DNA of 64,000 nucleotides, from NCBI GenBank assembly GCA_937944855.1, contig CALFAY010000032.1, positions 121,633 to 185,632 of the forward strand, in the 5' to 3' direction. Positions 38,536-47,372 of the stretch are shown here, piece after piece; position 1 is the first letter of the stretch; every line of letters begins with the position of its first letter. Position numbers and translations under genes: made by a program. The stretch comes from an uncultured Planctomycetota bacterium. Lineage in GTDB: Bacteria; Planctomycetota; Planctomycetia; Gemmatales; HRBIN36. A model generated the notes under the pieces. That model saw nothing but the letters and a program-made list of their open reading frames with translations. It did not search any database and was not told the origin of the DNA.

Positions 38536-39069
38536 ATGCAGACGGGTCGTACGGAACGTGAAACGCTCCGCGTCCATATTCGTTGGATGATCCGCCGCGA
38601 CATGCCCGAGGTCCTCCGCACCGAACAGGCCAGCTTCGAGCAGCCTTGGAACGAGGAGAACTTTCTGCACTGCCTCCGTCAACGCAACTGCATCGGCATG
38701 GTCGCCGAGCATGGGGACCAGATCGTCGGCTACATGATCTACGAACTGCACAAGACCAAGCTGCACATCGTCAACCTGGCGGTGCATCCGTCGGCCCGCC
38801 GCATGGGAGTCGGCTCGCAGATGGTGGCCAAGCTCATCAGCAAACTTTCCAGTCACCGGCGGACCCGCATCACCCTGGAAGTGCGTGAGACCAATCTGCC
38901 GGCCCAGTTGTTCTTCCGCGGCCAAGGCTTCCTGGCCAAGCGGGTGCTGCGGAACTACTACGAAGACACCGGCGAGGACGCCTACTTGATGCAGTACCAG
39001 CTTCCCGGGGACACCTCCGAGGAGCCGCAAGAGCTGCCCAATCGCCTGGCCCAGTACGGCGACCTGTAA
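38536..39069 (+). CDS. rimI: RimI-type N-alpha-acetyltransferase (GNAT)
   Basis: 177 residues, GNAT fold. The acetyl-CoA loop is RRMGVGSQM (R-x2-G-x-G), preceded by beta 4 KLHIVNLAVHPSA and followed by the RimI-typical LEVRETNLPAQLFFRGQGF and a Tyr-rich NYYEDTGEDAY segment. RimI acetylates the N-terminal Ala of ribosomal protein S18; homologues may modify other N-termini. It is about 25 residues longer than E. coli RimI through an acidic tail. A Shine-Dalgarno GAAGGAG lies 7 bases before the ATG. Confidence 0.85.
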   Translation: MQTGRTERETLRVHIRWMIRRDMPEVLRTEQASFEQPWNEENFLHCLRQRNCIGMVAEHGDQIVGYMIYELHKTKLHIVNLAVHPSARRMGVGSQMVAKLISKLSSHRRTRITLEVRETNLPAQLFFRGQGFLAKRVLRNYYEDTGEDAYLMQYQLPGDTSEEPQELPNRLAQYGDL

Positions 39070-39423
39070 AGCACCTCCTGCTCACCTTGCGTGGTTCCGA
39101 CAGGCCGAAAGCACCTCGGTGCCACATGGGGTCGCATTTACGGTCTTCCCCTTGACGGCCGGCCCCTGCGGCGAGGGCCTTTCTACAGCGCTCCGGTCGG
39201 TGTAGGTTGGCTAACACCGTCGTCTGGGAGTGTAAACTTTTATTAACATTAGTCGTTCAATCGAGGCTAGTTCACGGACTAGCACAAATTACGCTAAGGA
39301 CTTAGCAGATCGCGTGATGAGATCGAGACGAGTGACAGTTCTCACTCTTGGCTCAAGAATTGCTAGCCTCCACCATCAGGACCTACTACGCGAGCTCTGG
39401 TCTTGCCGGAAAGGATTGCTCCG
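39070..39423. other. intergenic region before the PEP-CTERM gene
   Basis: 354 bases. It holds a weak terminator-like hairpin (39161-39183) and a short inverted repeat GCTAGT-TCACGG-ACTAGC (39266-39283) that could be an operator. No gene is seen; the middle is AT-rich (TTTTATTAACATT) and probably contains the promoter for the PEP-CTERM gene. Confidence 0.45.
39161..39183 (+). terminator. possible rimI terminator
   Basis: GGCCC (39161-39165) and GGGCC (39175-39179) form a 5-bp stem with a 9-base loop, followed by TTTCT. Short stem, so tentative. Confidence 0.4.
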
Positions 39424-40170
39424 ATGCGATCTCGAATTCTTGGCCGGGGTCTTCAGAGGGCTCGGTTGCTGACCGCACTTCTGGCTGGACTCGTCTGTCC
39501 TCTTTACGCCTCGGCGGCGATCATTGGACCGGACTACTCCTCCCGCGTGGATGCGACAGTGACTTTAACGTCAGGAGGTCAGTATCGCTATTCTTTCACT
39601 GTGGTGAATACATCCTTCGGACTCTCTCAGCTCGATGGCGTTCCCGTCATTATGGACTGGGAGTTGCCGCTCTTCAGTCTGGACGACCTCGACGTAGATT
39701 CAATCACTTCGCCAGAGGGTTGGATTCACCAGATTGTGACGCCTCCGTTGCCGCCCAGTTTCTGGAATTACAGCGCCGCCAATGATCCCTTGCTTGACCC
39801 AGGTCAAGGCGGGGATCCGAACCTGTACGGCCCCAACCCGCAAGTATTCGAGAACCCTCCCTTTGTCCTGCACTGGTTCACACACGACCCAGAAACCTAC
39901 GGTATTTTTCCTGGAAGCTCCCTGGATGGCTTCGGGTTCCTCAGCTCGTACTCGGCTTTCAACGCCCCCTACTTGGCCAGTTGGGTTGATCTGCCCCCGC
40001 GGGGCGGCGACCCGCCCATTCCCGGCAGTGCCTTCGGGACGCCGCTGAGCCCAGCACGACTGGGCGCTCAACAGTTCCTCGTCCCTGAGCCTGCCTCGTT
40101 CTTGTTGCTGGCGATCGGCGGGGGAATGCTCCTTGTCTATTGCCGCCGACGGAAAGCCAGGCAAGGCTAA
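39424..40170 (+). CDS. PEP-CTERM sorted exported protein
   Basis: About 248 residues. The N-terminal signal peptide (RLLTALLAGLVCPLYASA) is followed by a beta-rich, Gly/Pro-rich ectodomain of unknown function. The C-terminus is a classic PEP-CTERM signal: VPEPASF, a hydrophobic helix LLLAIGGGMLLVYC and a basic RRRKAR tail. Such proteins are processed by exosortase and often belong to extracellular matrix. I chose ATG 39424 (MRSRILGRG) with GAAAGGA upstream over the track start at 39403. No exosortase gene lies in the window. Confidence 0.88.
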   Translation: MRSRILGRGLQRARLLTALLAGLVCPLYASAAIIGPDYSSRVDATVTLTSGGQYRYSFTVVNTSFGLSQLDGVPVIMDWELPLFSLDDLDVDSITSPEGWIHQIVTPPLPPSFWNYSAANDPLLDPGQGGDPNLYGPNPQVFENPPFVLHWFTHDPETYGIFPGSSLDGFGFLSSYSAFNAPYLASWVDLPPRGGDPPIPGSAFGTPLSPARLGAQQFLVPEPASFLLLAIGGGMLLVYCRRRKARQG

Positions 40171-40299
40171 GGGGCTTACTCCCATCTGGCCCCCGTGGCC
40201 TTGGGCTTTTCGCCCTCCAAGCACGTCGTCTACAATATTGGCTCGTCGGCCAAACCCGCGGCAGGGATGCGGCGTAGTACAGGAGCCGAAGGAGCCGGC

Positions 40300-41133
40300 A
40301 TGGACGCTCGCCGGGTACGGATCACGGAACGGATCGCGTGCGGCCAGGAGGAACCGCTGCTGTGGATTGCCGGGCCGTGCGTCATTGAATCCCGCGAACT
40401 GACGCTTCAGGTTGCCGAGTATCTGGCGGAATTGGCCGGGCGGATGGGATTGTCCTTGATCTTCAAGGCATCCTTTGACAAGGCCAACCGCTCCTCGGCG
40501 AGGTCGTTCCGGGGACCGGGGCTGGACAGGGGATTGGCGATCCTGGCCGAGGTCAAGAGGCGGACCGGCTTGCCGGTGCTGACCGACATCCACGAAACGC
40601 ATCAGGCCGAAGCAGCAGCCGCGGTTTGCGACGTGCTTCAGATTCCCGCGTTTCTGGCCCGTCAGACCGACCTGCTGTTCGCCGCCGGACGCACCGGCAA
40701 GGTCGTGAACGTCAAGAAGGGACAGTTCATGGCCCCGGCAGACATGCGGCAGGTGGTCAACAAGCTGGCGGAAGTCGGCAATGAGCGAGTCCTCCTGACG
40801 GAGCGTGGCACGACGTTCGGCTACGGCAACCTGGTCGTGGACATGCGGGCGATCCCGTGGATGCAGGACCTGGGCAAGCCGGTGATCTTCGACGCCACGC
40901 ATAGTGTCCAACTGCCGGGCGCTGGCGGAGACCGCAGCGGCGGAGATCGGCGGTTCGTGCCCTACCTGGCCAGGGCGGCCGTGGCAGCCGGCTGCGATGG
41001 GCTGTTCTTAGAGGTCCATCCCAGACCGGACGAAGCCCTGAGCGACGGGCCGAACATGGTACCGCTGCATGAACTGCCCGACCTGGTGCGGAGTTGTCTG
41101 GCTGTTCGCCGGGCCTTGGCCGACGCAGCGTAA
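40300..41133 (+). CDS. kdsA: 3-deoxy-8-phosphooctulonate synthase
   Basis: About 277 residues. It condenses PEP with arabinose 5-phosphate to Kdo8P for lipid A-Kdo synthesis. Family blocks are present: [79 protein letters not shown]. The Cys in GPC matches the metal-dependent class. The track start at 40195 is moved to ATG 40300 ([12 protein letters not shown]), which follows GAAGGAG; upstream codons look non-coding. It indicates a Kdo-containing outer membrane. Confidence 0.94.
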   Translation: MDARRVRITERIACGQEEPLLWIAGPCVIESRELTLQVAEYLAELAGRMGLSLIFKASFDKANRSSARSFRGPGLDRGLAILAEVKRRTGLPVLTDIHETHQAEAAAAVCDVLQIPAFLARQTDLLFAAGRTGKVVNVKKGQFMAPADMRQVVNKLAEVGNERVLLTERGTTFGYGNLVVDMRAIPWMQDLGKPVIFDATHSVQLPGAGGDRSGGDRRFVPYLARAAVAAGCDGLFLEVHPRPDEALSDGPNMVPLHELPDLVRSCLAVRRALADAA

Positions 41134-41172
41134 TGGCGAGACGCAACTGGGAGAAACCATCGAGGGATTGCT

Positions 41173-43272
41173 ATGAACCCGAGCCGTCGGGGAGCGATCA
41201 GCGGGGCATATCGAAGTGCCATGCGTGCCGGCGTGATTCCGCGAGTGGGGGGCGTGATCGTCCTTTGCCTGGCGATGGCCCTGGGTTGCACCCGCGCTCC
41301 GGAGGGACCGAAATCTGACGCGGCCTTCCAGACGCCGCAGGAATTGCTCAATGCCGCCTTGGCGACCTTGCGGGTCGAGAACCCGACCCTGGCGACCTAC
41401 CGCAGCGCCATTCAACAGTTCAACAGTTATCTCGATCAGCGTCCGGAGATCCGGAACAAGTTTGTGTTGTCTGAAGACGACAAGACAGTGATTCGCGGCG
41501 AACTCGGCGTGGACCTGCGGGATCGCCGGGGAGCGGAACTGGAGAGCACATCGTTCACGCCGCTGGACGCCTTTCACATCGACGCCCGCTTGCTCTACCG
41601 GGATGCCGTCCGCTCCTGGCAACTGATCCTCGGACCGGAACCCAGCCGCCAGGCCGACCGGGAAGAGTACCGCAAGCAACTGGCCCGCCTGCTGTTCGAC
41701 TGGATGACTCGGCAGGTGCAGTTGCAGCCCCGCATCCGCGGCATCGACGACCCACGAGCCGCCGAGATCGTCCGGCGCTTCCGCCAGTTCGGCCCGGACC
41801 AGCTGGCCCTGCTGGGCATCCGCGATGTCAACGACGCCCTGGGACGCAACTTCTGGCCCGGTCACGAAGTCCTGCGCCGGGGCACGGGCGATGCCGAAGA
41901 GTGCGCCCGCATTCTGCTCGGCCTGTTTGAACAAGCCCGCATCCCTGCCGGGATCGTGACGCGGACCATCCAGGTGCGAGACGGCGACAAGACGGAGAAG
42001 CGGGAGATTCTTTGGGTCGTCGGCGTGGTCATCGGCAAGGAGATTTACCTGTTCGATCCCCTGCTCCGCAAGCCCGTCGCCGGTCCCGGCCGACACAGCC
42101 TCGCCACCTTGCGGCAGGCACAGAGCGATCCCGCCATTCTGGAAGCCCACTACGCCCCGCTCCGCACCGATGCGGAGAAGCGAAGATACCTGGCGTTGTG
42201 CCAGTACGATTCGAGCCACCCGGTCATCACCACGGCCGACATGGTCAGGCAGTCCACGCTGCTGCTGATGACCGAGCTTTCGGCCCTCGCCCCGCGCATG
42301 AAGGAACTCGAAGGCTGGCTTGCCGACGATGGCAACGATGCCGTGCTTTACGACGACATCGAAGAACGCCTCAAGACCCTCCGGGGCATGGATCTGGGCG
42401 TCCCTGTCGCCCCGTGGCGGACGCGCGGCGGATACCCGACCACGGTCCTCGTCCAATTCGTCGAAGACCCGCTCAGCGATGTCCGCCGCACGGCCCTGCT
42501 GTCGCCACGTTCCTTCTACTTCCCCGAATGGGTCCACCGGATGGCAGACGAGATGCAGTCGCCGGAACGGACCCACGAGGTGTTCAGCCGCTTCGACAAC
42601 TTCATCCTTCGCATCCGGTTAGAACCGGGCAGCCCGCGGGATCTGCTGGTCCGCGGCCGTCCGGAGCTGGCCGTCGAGAAAATCGTCCAGACTCAGTACG
42701 AATTGGACAAGACGCTGGAGGTGCTCCGGGACAACATGGACCCCGTGCGGATGCACAAAACCGTCCAGGAGAAGCTCGCTCCCGAGGCGGTTCGCCTGGT
42801 GGCCCGTCTCAATGATCTAAAAGTGCAGGAACAGAAAGCCCCGGCCGGTTCCGAACTGCAACGGCAGCTTCGGGAAGAGATTCGGCTGGAGGAAAAGCGG
42901 TTCGATGCGCTATGGAAAGAGAATCGCGTCAACCTGGCGTTTTTGACCTTCGATTGGGTGGAACCGCTGGCCCGTGAACACCTCACTTATTTCATGGCGT
43001 TGGCGAAGATGGAACTGGCGGTGCGGGCCGATTTGACTGCTGAACTTCGCGGCCAGGCCGGACCCGAGCGGATCAAGGACCCGCTGGTACCGCAGCAGCG
43101 TTGGCGTTCCGCGGAGGAATGGTTCGAACGCTATCTTGCCCTAGTCCTGCCGCAGCCCCGCAGTGAATGGGCCGCCTCCGCCGAGCAGTTCCGGGCCTAC
43201 TGCCGTCAGGCCCAGGGGCGATCCACGGCCGAAGCCGAGACTCGAAGCCCCGTCTCCACCCCGGCGGAATGA
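41173..43272 (+). CDS. lipoprotein with transglutaminase-like segment
   Basis: 699 residues. A leader with a hydrophobic core (VGGVIVLCLAMALGC) ends in a lipobox, predicting a lipid-anchored protein. The middle segment (RGTGDAEECARILLGLFEQARIPAGIVT...YLFDPLLRKPV) resembles the Cys and Asp blocks of transglutaminase-like folds, but a matching catalytic His is not certain. The C-terminal part is helical and charged (about 480-680). It lies 39 bases after kdsA. Function unknown; envelope maintenance is only a guess from context. Confidence 0.65.
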   Translation: MNPSRRGAISGAYRSAMRAGVIPRVGGVIVLCLAMALGCTRAPEGPKSDAAFQTPQELLNAALATLRVENPTLATYRSAIQQFNSYLDQRPEIRNKFVLSEDDKTVIRGELGVDLRDRRGAELESTSFTPLDAFHIDARLLYRDAVRSWQLILGPEPSRQADREEYRKQLARLLFDWMTRQVQLQPRIRGIDDPRAAEIVRRFRQFGPDQLALLGIRDVNDALGRNFWPGHEVLRRGTGDAEECARILLGLFEQARIPAGIVTRTIQVRDGDKTEKREILWVVGVVIGKEIYLFDPLLRKPVAGPGRHSLATLRQAQSDPAILEAHYAPLRTDAEKRRYLALCQYDSSHPVITTADMVRQSTLLLMTELSALAPRMKELEGWLADDGNDAVLYDDIEERLKTLRGMDLGVPVAPWRTRGGYPTTVLVQFVEDPLSDVRRTALLSPRSFYFPEWVHRMADEMQSPERTHEVFSRFDNFILRIRLEPGSPRDLLVRGRPELAVEKIVQTQYELDKTLEVLRDNMDPVRMHKTVQEKLAPEAVRLVARLNDLKVQEQKAPAGSELQRQLREEIRLEEKRFDALWKENRVNLAFLTFDWVEPLAREHLTYFMALAKMELAVRADLTAELRGQAGPERIKDPLVPQQRWRSAEEWFERYLALVLPQPRSEWAASAEQFRAYCRQAQGRSTAEAETRSPVSTPAE

Positions 43273-43375
43273 AGTCGCCAATTGCACTGGATGACTTTTC
43301 GCCAAGGACGTAAGGTAATGCCAGATCGTCGTCGAGACCGACGGCTCGGGGCTTCGTCCTGGGTTCGAGTTGTCC

Positions 43376-44545
43376 ATGCGCGTCGTCGAACTGATCGCCT
43401 GGCACGTCCGGATTCCCTTGCGGAAGCCGATCCGCCACGCTTCCTACACCCGCTCCGAAAGCGACAACGTGGTCATCGGCTGCCGTCTGGAGGACGGAAC
43501 CATCGGCTTCGGCGAAGGAGTGCCGCGGGAGTACGTCACCGGCGAATCCATCGACGAAGCGATGACGATGCTTCGGAGGACACGCTGGCCGGAAGTGCTG
43601 GCCGATCCGCAGAGCTTTTCCGAAGTCCTCAGCAGGGTCGAGTCGCTTCGGCTGCACGGAGGGGGAGCGGATCCCCGCGGCTGTCGGGGCAACGCCGCCC
43701 GCTGTGCCGTCGAACTGGCTCTGCTGGACGCCTACGGCAAGCACTTCGGCCAGCCGCTCTCAGCCGTCACCCAAGTGCTCGCTCCAGACCTCTACCAGCC
43801 TCGAAGCCAGGTTCGGTATAGCACTGCCATCACGTCGGCCGAGGGGTTCAAGGCCAAGGCAGCAGCACTGCTGATGCGCCTCTACGGCTTTCGCCAATGC
43901 AAGGTCAAGGTCGGCATCGCCGGGCAAAATGACGTCAAGAGACTTCGCGACATCCGCCGCTGGATCGGCCGACACGTCGATCTCCGCATCGACGCCAACG
44001 AAGCCTGGAAACCCGACGAAGTCGTCCAGCGCATCCGTGAATTGGAGCCGTTCGGCATCTCCTCCGTGGAACAACCCGTGGCGCATGAAGACGCGGCCTG
44101 CCTGCGCCAGGTCCGCTCGCAGATCAGCACGCCGATCATGCTCGACGAGTCGTTGTGCAGCATGGCCGATGCTCAGCAGGCGGCGGCGGCGAAAACCTGC
44201 GACCTGTTCAACCTGCGGTTGTCGAAATGCGGGGGATTCATCCCGTCGCTGCGGCTGGCCCAGTTCGCCCGGCAGCAGGGATTGGGGTATCAACTGGGTT
44301 GTCAGGTGGGAGAGACGGCTCTGTTGTCCGCGGCGGGTCGGCACTTCGCTTGCAGCGTGAGAGACATCTGGTATGTTGAGGGGTCGTATGATCGCCGTCT
44401 GGTCCGCGAACGCCTCAGTCGCGAGGACATCACCTTCGGCTACGGGGGAATGGCCCCGGCGTTGAGCGGCCCGGGCCTGGGTGTGGCCGTGGACGAATCC
44501 TCCCTGCATCGCGTGGCTGTTCGGAAGGAGGTGCTGCTTGGTTGA
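43376..44545 (+). CDS. enolase-superfamily enzyme, MLE subgroup
   Basis: About 389 residues. The N-terminal capping domain is followed by the barrel with the catalytic K-x-K (QCKVKVG), metal ligands in RIDANEAW, SVEQPV and IMLDESL, and the opposite Lys in NLRLSKCGG. This set marks the muconate-lactonizing/dipeptide epimerase/o-succinylbenzoate synthase subgroup; the substrate is undecided. The track start at 43370 is a TTG two codons before the ATG that I use. The 3' end overlaps the next gene by 8 bases, so the two products probably act in one pathway. Confidence 0.85.
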   Translation: MRVVELIAWHVRIPLRKPIRHASYTRSESDNVVIGCRLEDGTIGFGEGVPREYVTGESIDEAMTMLRRTRWPEVLADPQSFSEVLSRVESLRLHGGGADPRGCRGNAARCAVELALLDAYGKHFGQPLSAVTQVLAPDLYQPRSQVRYSTAITSAEGFKAKAAALLMRLYGFRQCKVKVGIAGQNDVKRLRDIRRWIGRHVDLRIDANEAWKPDEVVQRIRELEPFGISSVEQPVAHEDAACLRQVRSQISTPIMLDESLCSMADAQQAAAAKTCDLFNLRLSKCGGFIPSLRLAQFARQQGLGYQLGCQVGETALLSAAGRHFACSVRDIWYVEGSYDRRLVRERLSREDITFGYGGMAPALSGPGLGVAVDESSLHRVAVRKEVLLG

Positions 44546-45458
44546 GGAGCCACTTCCGCTGCCCTGCTGGACGGCCAGCGACGGCTACGTTGCGTTCTAC
44601 CGTCGCTATCTGCCCGATGCTCCGCCGCGCGCTCACGTCGTTTGTCTGCACGGCATCCAAAGTCACGGAGGATGGTACGACTACTCATCGCAGCGGCTGT
44701 GTCGGGCGGGTTACGCGGTCTGGTACATGGACCGGCGCGGTTCCGGGGCCAACGTCGCGGAGCGCGGCGACGCGCCGACCGTGAGGCGGCTGTTGCGGGA
44801 CATCCGGGAGTTTCTCGCCCAGATAGTTCCGGCCGAACCGACGACGCCAGTGTTTCTGTGTGCCTGTTCCTGGGGCGGCAAACTGGCGGCGGCGTTTTGT
44901 CGGGCCTATGGCACTAGCGTAGACGGATTGATCCTGATCAGTCCGGGATTCTTCCCCCGGGTCGGGTTGCCGTTCGGCATCCGCTGCCGCATCGCCTTCG
45001 ACCGGCTGGTCAGGCCGCGCAGAAAGTATCCGATTCCGCTGAACGATCCGGCCTTGTTCACCGCCAGCGAGCGCTGGCGGGAGTTCATCGGCAAGGATCC
45101 CCTGGCTCTGCACGAAGCGACCGCCCGGTTTCTGTTTCACAGCACCGTCCTGGACATCTACCTGGCCGGCGCGCCGCGGTGGATTCGGCTGCCGACGCTG
45201 CTCCTTCTGGCCAGCGAAGACCGCATCATCGACGTGGGCCGCACCCGCCGCTACGTCCAGAACTTCGCCTGCCAAGACAAGACGATCCTCGAGTACCAGG
45301 GGGCACATCACACGCTGGAGTTCGAACCGGACCCCGACCGCTTCATCAACGACCTGATCGCCTGGCTGCGGAAGCATGAGCGTCTGGTGCTTCGGCACAG
45401 GCAGGGAGTCAAGGTCGAGGCGGCATTGGCTCCGACGGTGTGCCCGGGAGTTTGTTAG
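44538..45458 (+). CDS. alpha/beta hydrolase (lysophospholipase-like)
   Basis: About 307 residues. The fold's elements are seen: LHGIQSHGGWY oxyanion loop, MDRRGSG, nucleophile elbow ACSWGGK, acid LASEDRIID and base GAHHTLEF. The track start at 44481 lies inside the enolase gene. The best start is TTG 44538 (then VEEPLPLP), placed 8 bases after GGAAGGAGG and overlapping the upstream stop. Coupling to the enolase-superfamily enzyme suggests sequential action on one substrate, not identified. No signal peptide. Confidence 0.82.
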   Translation: MVEEPLPLPCWTASDGYVAFYRRYLPDAPPRAHVVCLHGIQSHGGWYDYSSQRLCRAGYAVWYMDRRGSGANVAERGDAPTVRRLLRDIREFLAQIVPAEPTTPVFLCACSWGGKLAAAFCRAYGTSVDGLILISPGFFPRVGLPFGIRCRIAFDRLVRPRRKYPIPLNDPALFTASERWREFIGKDPLALHEATARFLFHSTVLDIYLAGAPRWIRLPTLLLLASEDRIIDVGRTRRYVQNFACQDKTILEYQGAHHTLEFEPDPDRFINDLIAWLRKHERLVLRHRQGVKVEAALAPTVCPGVC

Positions 45459-45654
45459 AGCGAGGCATCCGGACGGCTGCTTGTCCAGGCTACTCCAGTC
45501 AGGCCAGCGACGTATAATGGTTGTCACAATGCGGAGTTTCGCTACCCCTGGCCGAGGCCCGATCACGCGCCGACAAGCAGCGCGGGAAAACGGTCTCTGG
45601 CACGGATGATCTGCGCGGGATTTGGAACGGAAGACACACGGGGAGGTTTATTCA

Positions 45655-46227
45655 GTGCCTATTGAATTCGGGGATGTCAAGAAGGGGATGGTCATTGTCG
45701 GGCCGGATGACGGGCAGTTGTACCAGGTGCTCGACCGCGACCTGAACACGCCGGGAAACTGGCGGGCCATTCTGCAATTGAAGCTCAAGAACCTCAAGAC
45801 GGGAACCATTACCAATAATCGCGTTCGACCGCAGGACAAGGTCGAACTGGCGTTCCTGGACAAGCGCGAGATGGAGTACATCTACCAGGACGCCGGCGGC
45901 TATGTGTTCATGGACACGGAAACCTTCGACCAGGTCACGTTGCCTGCGGACATGGTCGGCGAACTGATGCTGTACATGAAGCCGAACACGCGGGCGCACG
46001 TCGTCTTCTACGAGGGCAAGGCCCTGAGTCTGGAACTGCCCGCGTCGGTGGTGCTGCAAGTGACGGAGACGGAGCCGGCCATCAAAGGGGCGACTGCGGC
46101 GGCCCAGTACAAGTCAGCCACGCTCGAAACCAGACTGAAGATTCAGGTGCCCCCGTTCATCAACGTCGGCGAACTGGTCAAGGTGGACACCCGCACCGGC
46201 GAATACCTGGAACGGGTCAAGGAATAG
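45655..46227 (+). CDS. efp: elongation factor P family protein
   Basis: 190 residues with the three beta-barrel domains of EF-P. The C-terminal signature FINVGELVKVDTRTGEYLERV is intact. The start is GTG 45655 (VPIEFGDVKKGM) after GGGGAGG; the track start at 45622 is too long. At the tip loop where E. coli has PGK with the modified Lys34, this protein reads LNTPGNWRAI, so the modified position is Asn. EF-P relieves stalling at polyproline stretches, and proline-rich proteins occur in this window. Ends in TAG. Confidence 0.9.
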   Translation: MPIEFGDVKKGMVIVGPDDGQLYQVLDRDLNTPGNWRAILQLKLKNLKTGTITNNRVRPQDKVELAFLDKREMEYIYQDAGGYVFMDTETFDQVTLPADMVGELMLYMKPNTRAHVVFYEGKALSLELPASVVLQVTETEPAIKGATAAAQYKSATLETRLKIQVPPFINVGELVKVDTRTGEYLERVKE

Positions 46228-46339
46228 CCGGTCGGCCGACCCGAACGGACATCGCTGCTGACGGCGGCAACAGGTTCCCGCCAACAGACAACGACTCGGC
46301 AGGAAGCCGCAATCAATCCTGGCCCGGGGAAATGCGGCG

Positions 46340-47305
46340 ATGGACAGGCTTCAACGCATCTACTACAATGCCGTCTTCGGCGGTCTGGGCGGCTTGCTGG
46401 GTTGGCTGCTATTCGGACAACTTGTGGATCCCGCCTGGGATTGGAAAACGCAGGCGCTTCTGGGCGGACTGCTGATCGGGGCGGTGATCGGCTATTTCGT
46501 CGTCAGCGTTGAGGCCATTCTGGACCGCAGTCTGGTCCGTTTTGCCCGCTATGCGGCTTTCGGCGTGGTGGTCGGAGCCTTGGGCGGACCGATCGGTTTC
46601 TTCATCGGCGACTGGATCAACTATCTGATCGTCAGCACCCTGGGCAGCGGAGGAATCACCCCGGCGGTGGTGCTGTTCGTAGTGTTGGCCCGCGGCTTCG
46701 GGTGGATGCTGTTCGGTCTGGCCCTGGGCGTCGGGGAAGGCATTGCGGCCTGGTCGTCCCGCAAGATCAGCTATGGCGTGGTCGGCGGATGTCTGGGCGG
46801 ATTCGTGGGGGGTGTCGTCTTCGCCATTCTCATGGTCATCCTTTCGCCAGGCGACAGTAGCTACGTCTGGGGCCAAGCCATGGGTTTGATCGTCCTGGGG
46901 GCGTGCATCGGTTCGTTCACGGCAACGGTCGAGGAACTGTTCAAACCGGCGGCCGTCAAGGTGGTTCGCGGCTGGCAGGAAGGGCGGGAATACGCCATCG
47001 TCAAGCCGGTTCAGGTGCTTGGCCGGGACGAAGGGGTGGACATCCTCCTGCTGCGGGACATGAAGGTGGAGAAACGCCATGCCCAGATCCGCTGGGAACA
47101 CGGGCGGTTTCTCCTGGTCAATACCAATGCTCCGGCAGCGACGACCCTGGTCAACGATGTTCCTGTCGCCGACTTGGTCGAACTGCACGACGGCGACCGC
47201 ATTCAATTGGGCAACATCGTGCTGAAGTTTCTGATGCGAGCGGCCAAGGAGCAGCCGACGCCGCGACGCCGTGCCGTTCCCCAGGCAATCTACGTCGAAG
47301 GATGA
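46340..47305 (+). CDS. multi-pass membrane protein with C-terminal FHA domain
   Basis: 321 residues. Several Gly-rich membrane segments (about 1-195, for example GGLGGLLGWLLFGQL and GGCLGGFVGGVVFAILMVIL) precede a cytosolic FHA domain (about 225-300: VLGRDEGVDILL, KRHAQIRWEHGRFLLVN, VNDVPV). FHA domains bind phosphothreonine, so a Ser/Thr kinase is the likely partner; two kinase genes or remnants occur in this window. Followed by the zinc-ribbon membrane protein after 67 bases. The membrane part resembles no transporter I know. Confidence 0.82.
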   Translation: MDRLQRIYYNAVFGGLGGLLGWLLFGQLVDPAWDWKTQALLGGLLIGAVIGYFVVSVEAILDRSLVRFARYAAFGVVVGALGGPIGFFIGDWINYLIVSTLGSGGITPAVVLFVVLARGFGWMLFGLALGVGEGIAAWSSRKISYGVVGGCLGGFVGGVVFAILMVILSPGDSSYVWGQAMGLIVLGACIGSFTATVEELFKPAAVKVVRGWQEGREYAIVKPVQVLGRDEGVDILLLRDMKVEKRHAQIRWEHGRFLLVNTNAPAATTLVNDVPVADLVELHDGDRIQLGNIVLKFLMRAAKEQPTPRRRAVPQAIYVEG

Positions 47306-47372
47306 GGTGGTCCAGCGAACCCGGAGCGAGTCAATCCTCAGGGAAACGAGGCAAGCAAACCCGGTCCCGACC

